A stretch of 64,000 bases of DNA from Candidatus Helarchaeota archaeon (GTDB taxonomy: Archaea > Asgardarchaeota > Lokiarchaeia > Helarchaeales > RDOG01). Below the pieces are notes generated by a model, which was given only the letters and a program-made list of their open reading frames with translations, made no database searches and had not been told where the DNA came from. Positions within the stretch are counted from its first letter, which is position 1; every line of letters starts with the position of its first letter. A program made the position numbers and the translations under genes. Where the stretch lies: contig JALGVI010000012.1 in the NCBI GenBank assembly GCA_029838215.1, positions 30,357 through 94,356 on the forward strand, given 5' to 3'. This document shows positions 42,739-50,420 of this stretch, piece by piece.

Positions 42739-43545
42739 ATGAACGAATGGCGCATCATCCGTGATTCTCAACGCCCTGCCTGCCTGAACTTGGCAATCGA
42801 TGAAGTTCTTTTAAGGCTTTGTGATTCAGGACAAGCATCTCGAATTCTAAAATTTAATTACTTCAGTCCGCCTGCCGTAATTTTAGGAACTAATCAGGTC
42901 GCTTCAGAAATTAATTTAACATACATAAAGAAAAATGAGTTTGATTTAAATCGAAGGCTGACGGGAGGCGGTGTCATTTTAATCGGTTTTCCCAACCATA
43001 CTTCTCAGATTGGAATATCCTTTATCACGCCTTTAAATCCTGAGATTCCCTCCAAATTGTCCCGAATTTTTAAACATTTCAGTAATATCCTCTTGAAATC
43101 ACTGACAGATCTCGGACTTGACCCTTTCTATCAGAGAAATTCGGACATTTTTGTAAACCAAAAGAAAATAATCGGCAATGGCATTTACATGATGGAAAAT
43201 GCTTTCATATTCCATTCCGTCATCTTGTACGATTTCGTTCCCGCTGCCATAGTCGACCTATTAAATACATCGCCAAACGTTGATCGACAGGTCTTGTTAA
43301 AAAAAATTAAAGCATCTCATACCAGCCTGAGAACAGAAGTCCATTCGGAAGTCACCACGAAAGATGTTGAGGATCTGATCATCAAGAACATGGAATCCAC
43401 GTGGAACATTACAACTCACGATAAGCCATTAACAGAAACAGAACTAACGATGGCACGATCTTTAAATGACCAAAAATACGCCACATCAGAATGGATTCTT
43501 CAAGAAGATAAAGATCTTTCGCAATTCGGTTCCTGTTTTATCTAA
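42739..43545 (+). CDS. Octanoyltransferase/lipoate-protein ligase family (LipM/LplA-like)
   Basis: 268 residues. Family motifs: CLNLAIDEVLLRL, AVILGTNQVASEIN, NRRLTGGGVILIG, SDIFVNQKKIIGNGIYMMEN (the conserved K), and FHSVILYDFVP. The usual GGGAV/H is here GGGVIL. It attaches octanoate or lipoate to carrier domains. Being next to both synthases, it probably provides the octanoyl substrate to them. A lipoyl carrier such as GcvH is not in the window. Confidence 0.83.
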   Translation: MNEWRIIRDSQRPACLNLAIDEVLLRLCDSGQASRILKFNYFSPPAVILGTNQVASEINLTYIKKNEFDLNRRLTGGGVILIGFPNHTSQIGISFITPLNPEIPSKLSRIFKHFSNILLKSLTDLGLDPFYQRNSDIFVNQKKIIGNGIYMMENAFIFHSVILYDFVPAAIVDLLNTSPNVDRQVLLKKIKASHTSLRTEVHSEVTTKDVEDLIIKNMESTWNITTHDKPLTETELTMARSLNDQKYATSEWILQEDKDLSQFGSCFI

Positions 43546-43626
43546 ACGAAACTTTTTCCAAGTAAGTTTTTTAAGATTCTTGATGGAATAATAAAAATGA
43601 TCTAATATTTTTTCGAGGACTTACTA

Positions 43627-43989
43627 ATGGAAACAACACGCCAATACCCACATTCAAAAGAGGTAACCATAAAGGCTCTTCGCAAATTAGAAGACGATCA
43701 ACCCAACCAGAGATATTCCATAATCGGTAAAGTAGGAAAAATGGGCACCGACTTCTTCATTTTGGACGACACGACATCAAAAATAGGCATTCGAATGAAT
43801 CAGCAGACAAGCCTCTTTCCTGAGGGCTTAAAAATCATCGAAAATGAACTTTACCGCGTTTATGGCAAGATCGAAAAAACTCCGGACGGCATCCTTCAAG
43901 TCCAAGCAGACATCATCCAAGAAATGAAGGGAATTGACATTCAGACCTTTTTAAAGGTCAAGCAGAAGAAACATAAAATGGTCAATTAA
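43627..43989 (+). CDS. OB-fold nucleic-acid-binding protein
   Basis: 120 residues. YSIIGKVGKMGTDFFILDDT, IGIRMNQQTSLFPEGLKIIE, YRVYGKIEKTPDGILQVQAD fit a single OB fold of the RPA/tRNA-anticodon type. A basic tail (KVKQKKHKMVN) could contact nucleic acid. It lies upstream of PCNA, with ~175 bases between, and may be a replication or repair accessory; this is from context only. Confidence 0.65.
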   Translation: METTRQYPHSKEVTIKALRKLEDDQPNQRYSIIGKVGKMGTDFFILDDTTSKIGIRMNQQTSLFPEGLKIIENELYRVYGKIEKTPDGILQVQADIIQEMKGIDIQTFLKVKQKKHKMVN

Positions 43990-44163
43990 ACAAATAGATA
44001 ATTCTCTCAAGATAATTAATAAAAATTCAGTTTCCAATAGTGATTAAAATCTACAAGCAATTGTTAATTTGTAAATTAAAAGATTACCGACAAAAACATC
44101 GTGAATGACTTTAAAAAGGATGTTTTTAACTAAAAATAAAGACGTAGAGGAGATATTTCCAGC

Positions 44164-44988
44164 ATGTTTAAATGTTATTTAGAATCAAATGCTCTATCAA
44201 CATTTCGAAGCATCATTGACGTGATTAGTACCGTAACCGATGAGGCAAAATTCATTGCAACCCAAAATGGGCTGAGCATGCAAGCAATAGACCATTCAAA
44301 TATTCTTCTGGTCGACTTGTTTATCTCGAATGGATTCTTCAAGGAATACCAGTGTGATGATGAAGTAATCATCGGCTTGCGCATCCCTGATTTGAATAAA
44401 CTCTTGAAAAGGAGTTCCTCCGAAGATGCCGAAGTCAAGTTAGAAGAAAAGACGAATAAAGTAAGTTTCAAATTTCTCGGTAAAGTCAAAAGAACCCACA
44501 AGTTAAAACTATTTGAGATATTAGAAGATAACAAGATCCCACCAAATTCCATCCAAAAAATCGAACCACAACTGGAAAGCGCCGTTGAACTGTTTGCAAA
44601 TGACGTGAAATTCATCACGGGTGATGCCGCATTATATAGTGATGCTTTGATTCTCACCCTTAACAGTAAGCAATTTTTGGTTCGGGCAAGTGGAGACGTC
44701 GGAGAATACGACCTCGAGATCGATCTGACAGAAGACCACAACGTGGACGTGAAAGGAGAAACGACCTCAACATACGCACTCCAATATTTCACGAACGTCC
44801 TTAAAGCCGCAAGCCTTACCGATAAAATCAAGGTCAAGTTCTCTTCAAATAAACCGATCCTTCTCGAATTTCCATTCGAAGAAGCCAGCCACATCAAATT
44901 CTTACTTGCACCTCGCGTGGAAGAAGAAGACGAAGAAGATTTTGATGACGATATTAATGATGCAAACGATGATATCGAGTTCGATTAA
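44164..44988 (+). CDS. pcn: DNA polymerase sliding clamp PCNA
   Basis: 274 residues. PCNA motifs: FRSIIDVISTVTDEAKFIAT, GLSMQAIDHSNILLVDLFIS, GLRIPDLNKLLKRSSSEDA, DVKGETTSTYALQYFTNVLK, PILLEFPFEEASHIKFLLAP. The clamp encircles DNA and holds polymerase and other factors. The last ~22 residues are an acidic tail (EEEDEEDFDDDINDAND) beyond the normal ~247-residue end. A TATA-like CTTTAAAAAG lies at 44107-44116 and GAGGAGAT at 44148-44155. Confidence 0.97.
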   Translation: MFKCYLESNALSTFRSIIDVISTVTDEAKFIATQNGLSMQAIDHSNILLVDLFISNGFFKEYQCDDEVIIGLRIPDLNKLLKRSSSEDAEVKLEEKTNKVSFKFLGKVKRTHKLKLFEILEDNKIPPNSIQKIEPQLESAVELFANDVKFITGDAALYSDALILTLNSKQFLVRASGDVGEYDLEIDLTEDHNVDVKGETTSTYALQYFTNVLKAASLTDKIKVKFSSNKPILLEFPFEEASHIKFLLAPRVEEEDEEDFDDDINDANDDIEFD

Positions 44989-44998
44989 CGAACATGAC

Positions 44999-45050
44999 TG
45001 ATGGTCTGAATTGAAAAGCTCTTGACCATCATTCAGATCTTTTTATTTTT
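44999..45050 (+). terminator. Terminator hairpin after PCNA
   Basis: TGATGGTC (44999-45006) pairs with GACCATCA (45024-45031), followed by CAGATC and a T-rich run (TTTTTATTTTTT). It lies ten bases after the PCNA stop. Confidence 0.5.
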
Positions 45051-45127
45051 TAAACCAACCAAGATAATAGTAAATCACGTATATTCAACGAAGAATCCTG
45101 AGGATTCTATTGCTTCCGTGTAGCCGT
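45033..45127. repeat. Direct repeat copy 1 (remnant of the 3' end of the membrane protein gene)
   Basis: Matches 45974-46070 in the same orientation: the first 49 bases are identical, and the remaining ~46 differ at a handful of positions including a one-base deletion. The weaker similarity extends ~22 bases to the left (TTGAAAA...). Copy 2 encodes the C-terminus of the membrane protein; copy 1 does so only in part and is frameshifted. Confidence 0.85.
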
Positions 45128-45296
45128 AGAGTTCAATGATAAATAGAAAACGGATTTTTGACTAATAAAAAAGGGGAGCATTAAATCTCATTATTTGGTA
45201 TTATATGATAGAGTAAAATAAATAAGAAGCATTAGTATTTTAAAATTTTAAGAAATTCGAGGAAATAAAATAAGAATTTTTTATTTTGTGATAAGC

Positions 45297-45527
45297 ATGA
45301 CAAGTAAGATGGATGGTAAAATCATAGAAGACCTGATAAACACGAAGTTACGGGTATTGGATGAAAAGATAGGTAAAATTCTCAAGAAATGGAAGGTTAA
45401 TAATGTTAATCAATTAATAAATGGTGCAAGATCTGGGGAGATTGAAGAAGCGGAGTCAGATGCAATCGAGCTCCAAAATTTGGTTGCCAAACGTGAAGAG
45501 ATTGAAAAACTTTATCAATCAATGTGA
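45297..45527 (+). CDS. Putative antitoxin, 76 residues
   Basis: Helical, charged small protein (IIEDLINTKLRVLDEKIGKI; LVAKREEIEKLYQSM). ATG 45297 or GTG 45288. It sits six bases before a TumE-like gene, and the pair lies alone between two direct repeats. Antitoxin role is inferred from the pairing and size. Confidence 0.5.
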   Translation: MTSKMDGKIIEDLINTKLRVLDEKIGKILKKWKVNNVNQLINGARSGEIEEAESDAIELQNLVAKREEIEKLYQSM

Positions 45528-45533
45528 AATGGA

Positions 45534-45905
45534 ATGAAATTCGAGGATTCGATTCAAGACGCTTTAGATGTCATGCAAACGGAACTTAAAGGACACATAA
45601 TCAAGACCGAATTAGATTTTGACGCTGGAAGATTAAAATTCACTCTAAAAAATAGTGTTATTATCTATATTCGGTATAATAATTATCAGCAATATTCTTA
45701 TGTAATACAATTTTCGTTAAAACAAGATGATCGTGTCAGGTTTGATAATTTTGATGCAAGGTGGAATGTTAGCTCTTCTCCTCATCATTGTCATCCGAGA
45801 TTTAGAAGGGATGGTGTAGAAAGCATCTTTTCAGGTCATCCAAGATCTGATCTTCCAGTTTTATGCAAAATGATAAAGAATAAAGAAATCTTTAAAATTA
45901 AATGA
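45534..45905 (+). CDS. TumE-like toxin (DUF6516-type)
   Basis: 123 residues. Pattern IIYIRYNNYQQYSYVIQFSL, RVRFDNFDARWNVSSSPHHC and HPRFRRDGVESIFSGH matches the TumE/DUF6516 layout, where a beta-rich start with a Tyr-Tyr-Ser-Tyr run is followed by R-x-D-N and a His-rich 'PHH--H' signature. Such proteins are reported as toxins paired with small antitoxin genes. No catalytic residue can be named with confidence. Confidence 0.55.
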   Translation: MKFEDSIQDALDVMQTELKGHIIKTELDFDAGRLKFTLKNSVIIYIRYNNYQQYSYVIQFSLKQDDRVRFDNFDARWNVSSSPHHCHPRFRRDGVESIFSGHPRSDLPVLCKMIKNKEIFKIK

Positions 45906-45973
45906 TATACACGAATAAAATTTGAGTGATAATTAAGGAAATTGCCATAAATTGAAAAAACTCTGGGCACTAC

Positions 45974-46070
45974 TCAGATCTTTTTATTTTTTAAACCAAC
46001 CAAGATAATAGTAAATCACGTAGTATCCAACGAAGAATCCGGAGGATTCTATTGCTCCCGTGTAGCCGTA
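45974..46070. repeat. Direct repeat copy 2 (3' end of the membrane protein gene)
   Basis: Right-hand partner of the repeat at 45033-45127. It carries the last ~28 codons and stop of the gene at 45984-46769 plus ten bases beyond. Together the two copies bracket about 850 bases that hold the two small genes. Confidence 0.85.
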
Positions 46071-46769
46071 CATTATCAAGATTTCTAAGAAGATGTTTGT
46101 TCGATAATATGCAAATCCGTTAAATATTTCGATGTAACGCAATCCAGCCACGTGAAGCGGAATTGCCATTGCAACAGAAATTATCATTAGTCCCAAGTAA
46201 TAGTAAAGGAGCCCCATCTTTCCTTCTTTTGGGATTTTTTTCCAAGGAAGGATTCCTACGAATGCGATTCCGTACATCACCACCAGAATGATGATGCTAC
46301 CGATGGAGAAGAGATCTCGTCTTGTAATTTCCAATGCGGCAGGATTCACCAGCAATGTCTTTTGAATCAGTACTGCACCGGGAATTTCGATCAAAACCAT
46401 TATGCTACACACTATCACGAAATACCAAAGCGAGAATTTATCACGAAATAAAACAGCTCTCATGAAAAGAAGTCCTGATAATCCTACCAATCCTCCTTCA
46501 AAAAGTCCAAGAATGATTGGAGTGAACGGGTATGAGATGGGAATGATGCCGAATAACAGCGTGCTCTCGACGACTCTTGCACCCACGCCTTCAGCCAGCA
46601 ATTCCATGCACGTGTGAAATCCTGAAGTTGCAAGAAAAACCCACAGCGGTATTTTATCTTTTTTCAAAATTGCCACGATTGCACAGCTTGCTAAAATTCC
46701 AAGTGAAAAAATCAATTCAAAAGTATAGAGCAGTTGAGTAACGTATCGGGTCATGATGATGACGAACAT
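45984..46769 (-). CDS. Seven-segment membrane protein, unknown
   Basis: 261 residues with about seven hydrophobic segments (LLYTFELIFSLGILASCAIV; LWYFVIVCSIMVLIEIPGAV; IIILVVMYGIAFVGILPW; YYYLGLMIISVAMAIPLHVA). It ends in FVGYYVIYYYLGWFKK. Its 3' end is duplicated upstream, before the small gene pair. It is downstream of the Arf-like GTPase gene on the same strand, with 112 bases between, and the two might work together. Confidence 0.65.
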   Translation of the reverse strand: MFVIIMTRYVTQLLYTFELIFSLGILASCAIVAILKKDKIPLWVFLATSGFHTCMELLAEGVGARVVESTLLFGIIPISYPFTPIILGLFEGGLVGLSGLLFMRAVLFRDKFSLWYFVIVCSIMVLIEIPGAVLIQKTLLVNPAALEITRRDLFSIGSIIILVVMYGIAFVGILPWKKIPKEGKMGLLYYYLGLMIISVAMAIPLHVAGLRYIEIFNGFAYYRTNIFLEILIMYGYTGAIESSGFFVGYYVIYYYLGWFKK

Positions 46770-46881
46770 GCAGAAATCATCTCGAATTTTTTGATATAAA
46801 TCAGATTTTGGATTAAGGATTATAAAGATTATTTCCGCACGTTAAAATCAAAAAAAATGAATGGAAATCAAAAAAAGGAAT

Positions 46882-47364
46882 TCATACGGAACAAGCGAGT
46901 TTTTGCAACTCTTTAAACAGAGTTTGCTTGTTTTTGGGATTTATGGCGACCATTCCTATTGTTTTCACGCCGAGGTGTGATTGTATCACTTCGGGTGGCA
47001 TTGCACCAGGAAGATCCTGTTTATTTGCGATGGCAATCACGTGAGCGTTGTTGTAGGACTTGTATTTATTAACCAATGCTTTTGTTTGAGCGACATTTGC
47101 AGGAGTGGAATCAGTAATGAAACACATTACTTTTGTGCCCGGCAAGAATGAATCCCACAAGAATCGGAATTGTTCCTGTCCACCGAGATCATGAACGCTG
47201 ACTTTCACGTCGGGTTGAACCTGAATTGTTCCAAAGTCGATGCCAACTGTTGGATCATGCGGTCTTTTCAGTTCGTCTTCCGATGCACCTTTCAGGAGTT
47301 TCATTAACGTGCTTTTTCCGACACCCGGATGGCCCATAATGGATGCTTTTACTACTTTAGGCAT
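46882..47364 (-). CDS. Arf-like small GTPase
   Basis: 160 residues. G1 GHPGVGKST (11-19), G2 Thr39 (HDPTVGIDFG), G3 DLGGQE (59-64, with Gln63 in the catalytic position), G4 NKQD (114-117). WDGGQ/DLGGQ and NKQDLPGAMPPEV are the Arf/Arl/SRbeta family pattern; the usual Arf G5 CSA is VAINPKN here. There is no Gly2, so no myristoylation as in Arf. Asgard archaea have many such GTPases. Cytoplasmic; may act at a membrane. Confidence 0.88.
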   Translation of the reverse strand: MPKVVKASIMGHPGVGKSTLMKLLKGASEDELKRPHDPTVGIDFGTIQVQPDVKVSVHDLGGQEQFRFLWDSFLPGTKVMCFITDSTPANVAQTKALVNKYKSYNNAHVIAIANKQDLPGAMPPEVIQSHLGVKTIGMVAINPKNKQTLFKELQKLACSV

Positions 47365-47755
47365 AAGACCTCCACCAATATTTTTTTCAACCGTTTAAAT
47401 TGATTCAGTTTTAAGACATACAAGGCTGGAAACAAGATAAGTTCATGGAATATCCTAGTCATCCTTGCATGCATGCGGTGATGTCATCTTGATCTAGATT
47501 TTAGAATTGCAAGAAACAATGCTGAGGACAGGGATTTTGTTTTAGGATTTGATTATTGGGGAAGGAAGTCAAGACGGGAATGTTTCAAGTTAGAAAGCAA
47601 GCAAAAGGTCGTTTAGAGAGAAAAATTTAAAAATTGATAAGATTTATAAATGCTAATTCAACAAACCATTTACCAAGTTCAAACTTTAATCTCTCATAGA
47701 TTAACCAATGATGAACCTGAAGTAAGCTACACTGAAATAGTTTGGTGATACGTGA
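47365..47755. other. Intergenic region between divergent genes (391 nt)
   Basis: No gene found on either strand. AGATTTATAAATGC near 47639-47652 is a TATA-like site about 110 bases before tfs. ATGCATGCGG near 47468-47477 is a short palindrome. A C/D-box-like pattern near 47707 was considered and rejected. Confidence 0.35.
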
Positions 47756-48094
47756 ATGGAATTTTGTCCAGAATGTGAATCATTGCTATATCCCCAAAAA
47801 AATTCTAAGGGAAAGATGGTGCTCAAGTGCAGGAAATGCGGCAAGGAAGTTGCACTAAAAAAAGATGCAAAAATTGAGCGTGTTAGTATTAGGGAAGAAT
47901 TAACTCACGAAATAGAGGACATTCCTGTCATAGAAGACGATATTGATACGCTTCCAACAAGACGAGAAATTTGTGAAAAATGCGGTAATGACGTTGCGTT
48001 TTATTGGCAAGTTCAAACCAGAAGTGCTGATGAAAGCATGACGACATTCTTCCGCTGTAAGAAGTGCAAACACACGTGGCGTGAATACGAATAA
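47756..48094 (+). CDS. tfs: Transcription factor S (TFS, TFIIS/RPB9-like)
   Basis: 112 residues. N-terminal zinc ribbon (FCPECESLLYPQKNSKGKMV ... CRKCGKE) and C-terminal ribbon (CEKCGNDVAFYWQVQTRSAD ... TTFFRCKKCKHTWREYE). The acidic pair that drives RNA cleavage in TFIIS, normally RSADE, is present as RSADES. It rescues backtracked RNA polymerase. Followed at 79 bases by the RNase III-like gene; rpoL is on the other strand nearby. Confidence 0.96.
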   Translation: MEFCPECESLLYPQKNSKGKMVLKCRKCGKEVALKKDAKIERVSIREELTHEIEDIPVIEDDIDTLPTRREICEKCGNDVAFYWQVQTRSADESMTTFFRCKKCKHTWREYE

Positions 48095-48172
48095 GAGCAC
48101 CAATGAGTAGGTGCATTGCATGAACGATTTTGACTTACCGTCTGTTAAAAAAAAAGATCTGTTCGGGAGATA

Positions 48173-48544
48173 ATGCAAGATAAAGGTCTTGCAAAATTAG
48201 GGGATAATCTCGTCAATTTACTTTATTCTATTGCGAAATCTCGTGCTATTGGTGAACCAACAGGCTGGAAAGTATCCGCAAAAGTGCTAAGCACCGCATT
48301 AAAGCAATCGCCTTTTTATAAAGTCATTCCCCGTCGGGCTTCAATGCACGATCTCGGAGACTTTTTTGAAGCATTATGTGCCCATGCTTGGTTGACTAAA
48401 GCAATGACACTCAACGAAATGCAAGAAATTTTATACTTGACAATGAAAGAAGGGAATTTTTCAACTCGTAAAAATGAAGAGATCGTAGCAGGAGAAGCAT
48501 TCTTTCAATTACTTAATGGCTTGAGAAAAAATTATGATTTTTAA
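48173..48544 (+). CDS. RNase III-like archaeal protein
   Basis: 123 residues. GLAKLGDNLVNLLYSIAKSR at the start and HDLGDFFEALCAHAWLTK in the middle match the two RNase III helices (nine-residue motif and its partner Asp/Glu). The residues D (GD) and D...E (DFFEALCA) fit metal binding. This family ('ribonuclease III family protein', about 120-140 residues) is found in many archaea; activity is not shown. Its last bases overlap the end of rpoL by four. Confidence 0.7.
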   Translation: MQDKGLAKLGDNLVNLLYSIAKSRAIGEPTGWKVSAKVLSTALKQSPFYKVIPRRASMHDLGDFFEALCAHAWLTKAMTLNEMQEILYLTMKEGNFSTRKNEEIVAGEAFFQLLNGLRKNYDF

Positions 48545-48846
48545 CTCTTTGGTGCTTTTTCGTGGGCCTTCTTGAATTTATCTTCAAAATCATCAAGTTG
48601 AGATAAGAGTGATTCACATGCTTTTTTCAGGGCTTCCCGGGCTGATTCCTTGCCGTTAGTCTTAACATATAATTTAGGATTGGGCGAAAGGGGATGTTCA
48701 ATAGAATATCCTGCAGTTACAACATTTTCATCCTTGAATAGTTCTTCCCGCAAGCCAACCATGAGGGTATGTCCTTCACCAAAGACTTGAACTTCTAAAA
48801 TATCATTTCCTTCTTCCGTGATGATCTTTACATCCATCTGCATCAC
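48541..48846 (-). CDS. rpoL: DNA-directed RNA polymerase subunit L
   Basis: 101 residues (98 from ATG 48837). EVQVFGEGHTLMVGLREELF, VTAGYSIEHPLSPNPKLYVK and REALKKACESLLSQLDDFED are the RpoL/Rpb11 pattern ('i-GedHTl-N-L---L---v--A-Y-i-HPl---p-lyv-T'). It forms a dimer with subunit D in the polymerase core. The usual Asn after HTL is Val/Gly here (HTLMVGL). Confidence 0.93.
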   Translation of the reverse strand: MMQMDVKIITEEGNDILEVQVFGEGHTLMVGLREELFKDENVVTAGYSIEHPLSPNPKLYVKTNGKESAREALKKACESLLSQLDDFEDKFKKAHEKAPKS

Positions 48847-48958
48847 TCAACGTCATCAAAAACGAAGATCTTTTATTAAGATAATAAACGGCTATTATAA
48901 ATATTTTCACGGAATTATTGAAATCATAAAAAATCAGAAACTTACAGGGTATCTTTTC

Positions 48959-49180
48959 ATGGCTAGGACAACCACGAAAGAAATAAGCTTTTTTATTGAA
49001 AATCCAACAGAGCAAGAAGCCTTCCTAAAAGAAGTTAAAAAGAAGATTAAATTTATTGACCTTCAAATATCATTCAAACATCAAAAAATTAACATTACCT
49101 TAAGAGGTGCTCGTGAACGCGTCTTGTATGCAATGAGCATGATAAAGAAAATCCGAGAAAATATCGGGTTTGCAAGTTAG
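48959..49180 (+). CDS. Small protein, possibly KH-like, 73 residues
   Basis: Starting at ATG 48959 (MARTTTKEISFFIENPTEQE). The end, KINITLRGARERVLYAMSMI, has the beta-helix look of a KH-like module. It is divergent from rpoL; TATA-like ATTATAAATATT lies at 48894-48905. The function is not known. Confidence 0.5.
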   Translation: MARTTTKEISFFIENPTEQEAFLKEVKKKIKFIDLQISFKHQKINITLRGARERVLYAMSMIKKIRENIGFAS

Positions 49181-49314
49181 ATATAAATTAAAAGACGAGG
49201 GAAAGCCACTGGAGCACCCAATATTTCGGTGAAATATGATAAGGGATCTACCAATTCTTCTTTTTGTATTTCTCCCGAAATCGTTGAAAAATCTTGTAGA
49301 GAAAAAATGAAGAA

Positions 49315-50406
49315 TTATAATGGAGAAAAAGAAATTCTTTGACGATTATTATTCGGTAGTTCTTCCACTAAGCCACATTTAAAATTCAATTTTTTCAAGT
49401 CTTCAGCTAATTCTGTCAAAACTTCCCAAGCTACTTCCACACGACTTTTGTTCTCATTTTTAAAAATGAGATCATCAGGGACTTGATATTCTTCTTGAAG
49501 CAGTCTTATTATTTCGTCCATTTCTGCTGAAGATACGTCTTCTATAAGTCCAAAATATAACAAGCCATCGGTTGTTACTGTTTCATGAGGCTTCCGGATG
49601 ATCTTAGCCGTTCTGAGCATTCTATTTTTAAATTGAACTGAGTCTTTAAGTGCAGATGGACAATAATGGATGATGACTCCGGTGTTTAATCTTGCCCATT
49701 CCAAAATTCTAAGAACCAGTTCTTCGGAACCCGCGGCACCTGCAATGGAATCATCCTTTAATACAAAACCACGTTTTTTCAAGCTTGATGCATTGGGTTC
49801 ACAAATTTCTAATTCATTGATGTTTAAAAACGCACCATCGATTTTATCTAAAAAGAGAATCAATTTTTTCAAGTATTCTTCACGAATTGCAGGCACTTCA
49901 GCTCCCACACGAAGACCCATTTCACGAGCAACTTGAATGTTTTTCCACATTGTTTCAGGTAAGTGGAACCGAATCTCATCGAGTCCCGCTTCTTTCAGTT
50001 CCTTGAATAAAGATGCTTTCAGGTGAGGACCGGCACTGGTATAAAGATGCACGTGAAATTCGGAACCGAATTCGTTTTTTAATAAAGAAAGGTAATGGAG
50101 TACCAAGTCTTTTCGAATTAATGGTTCTCCACCTGTAAAACCCGCTCCCAATGCATTCATTCTCCTGACCTCTTGAATCACATCGTCATCGTTCAACACG
50201 AGCCGATCATTTGCAAGAGTTATTGGTTTATCTTTTCGGTTCTCTGAAAGGGGACAATAAAAATTACAAAAAGAAGGATTGAAACATCGTCCCGTGATGA
50301 ACAAGACCATTTTCGCACCTTTGATGCATAGTTGGCATCCGAGCGGTAGTTCTTTCCCAACCAGAAGCGAATTGCCTTCGGTTGTCTTGATTTCTCTCAT
50401 CGGCAT
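49315..50406 (-). CDS. Radical SAM protein, COG2108-like, with unusual cysteine spacing
   Basis: 363 residues. The region PLGCQLCIKGAKMVLFITGR (C24, C27) then C41-FNPSF-C47-NFY-C51-PLSENRKDK aligns in layout with the archaeal PFL-activase-related family, whose motif reads 'TGLC-x3-C-FY-C-PLSE'. Here the spacing is Cx5Cx3C rather than Cx3Cx2C. Later parts, GFTGGEPLIRKDLVLHYL, FHVHLYTSAGP, LDEIRFHLPE, are radical SAM barrel elements. An extra CxxC upstream may bind another cluster. Its substrate is unknown. Confidence 0.75.
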   Translation of the reverse strand: MPMREIKTTEGNSLLVGKELPLGCQLCIKGAKMVLFITGRCFNPSFCNFYCPLSENRKDKPITLANDRLVLNDDDVIQEVRRMNALGAGFTGGEPLIRKDLVLHYLSLLKNEFGSEFHVHLYTSAGPHLKASLFKELKEAGLDEIRFHLPETMWKNIQVAREMGLRVGAEVPAIREEYLKKLILFLDKIDGAFLNINELEICEPNASSLKKRGFVLKDDSIAGAAGSEELVLRILEWARLNTGVIIHYCPSALKDSVQFKNRMLRTAKIIRKPHETVTTDGLLYFGLIEDVSSAEMDEIIRLLQEEYQVPDDLIFKNENKSRVEVAWEVLTELAEDLKKLNFKCGLVEELPNNNRQRISFSPL

Positions 50407-50420
50407 CGAATATTCTTTTT

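Larger units (their letters stand above)
44989..45296. other. Intergenic region (308 nt) with decayed gene end
   Basis: Contains the PCNA terminator hairpin and, on the minus strand, a copy of the last ~95 bases of the gene ending at 45984. The copy is frameshifted relative to that gene and has no start, so it is a remnant. The right half is AT-rich and should hold the promoter of the small gene pair. Confidence 0.6.

Noticed and set aside
44175..44897. Long minus-strand open frame (240 residues)
   Set aside because: Shadow of PCNA, whose motifs are unmistakable on the plus strand.
47700..47740. C/D-box-like sequence (ATGATGA ... CTGA)
   Set aside because: The spacing between boxes is wrong for an archaeal C/D RNA, and no D'/C' pair is seen.
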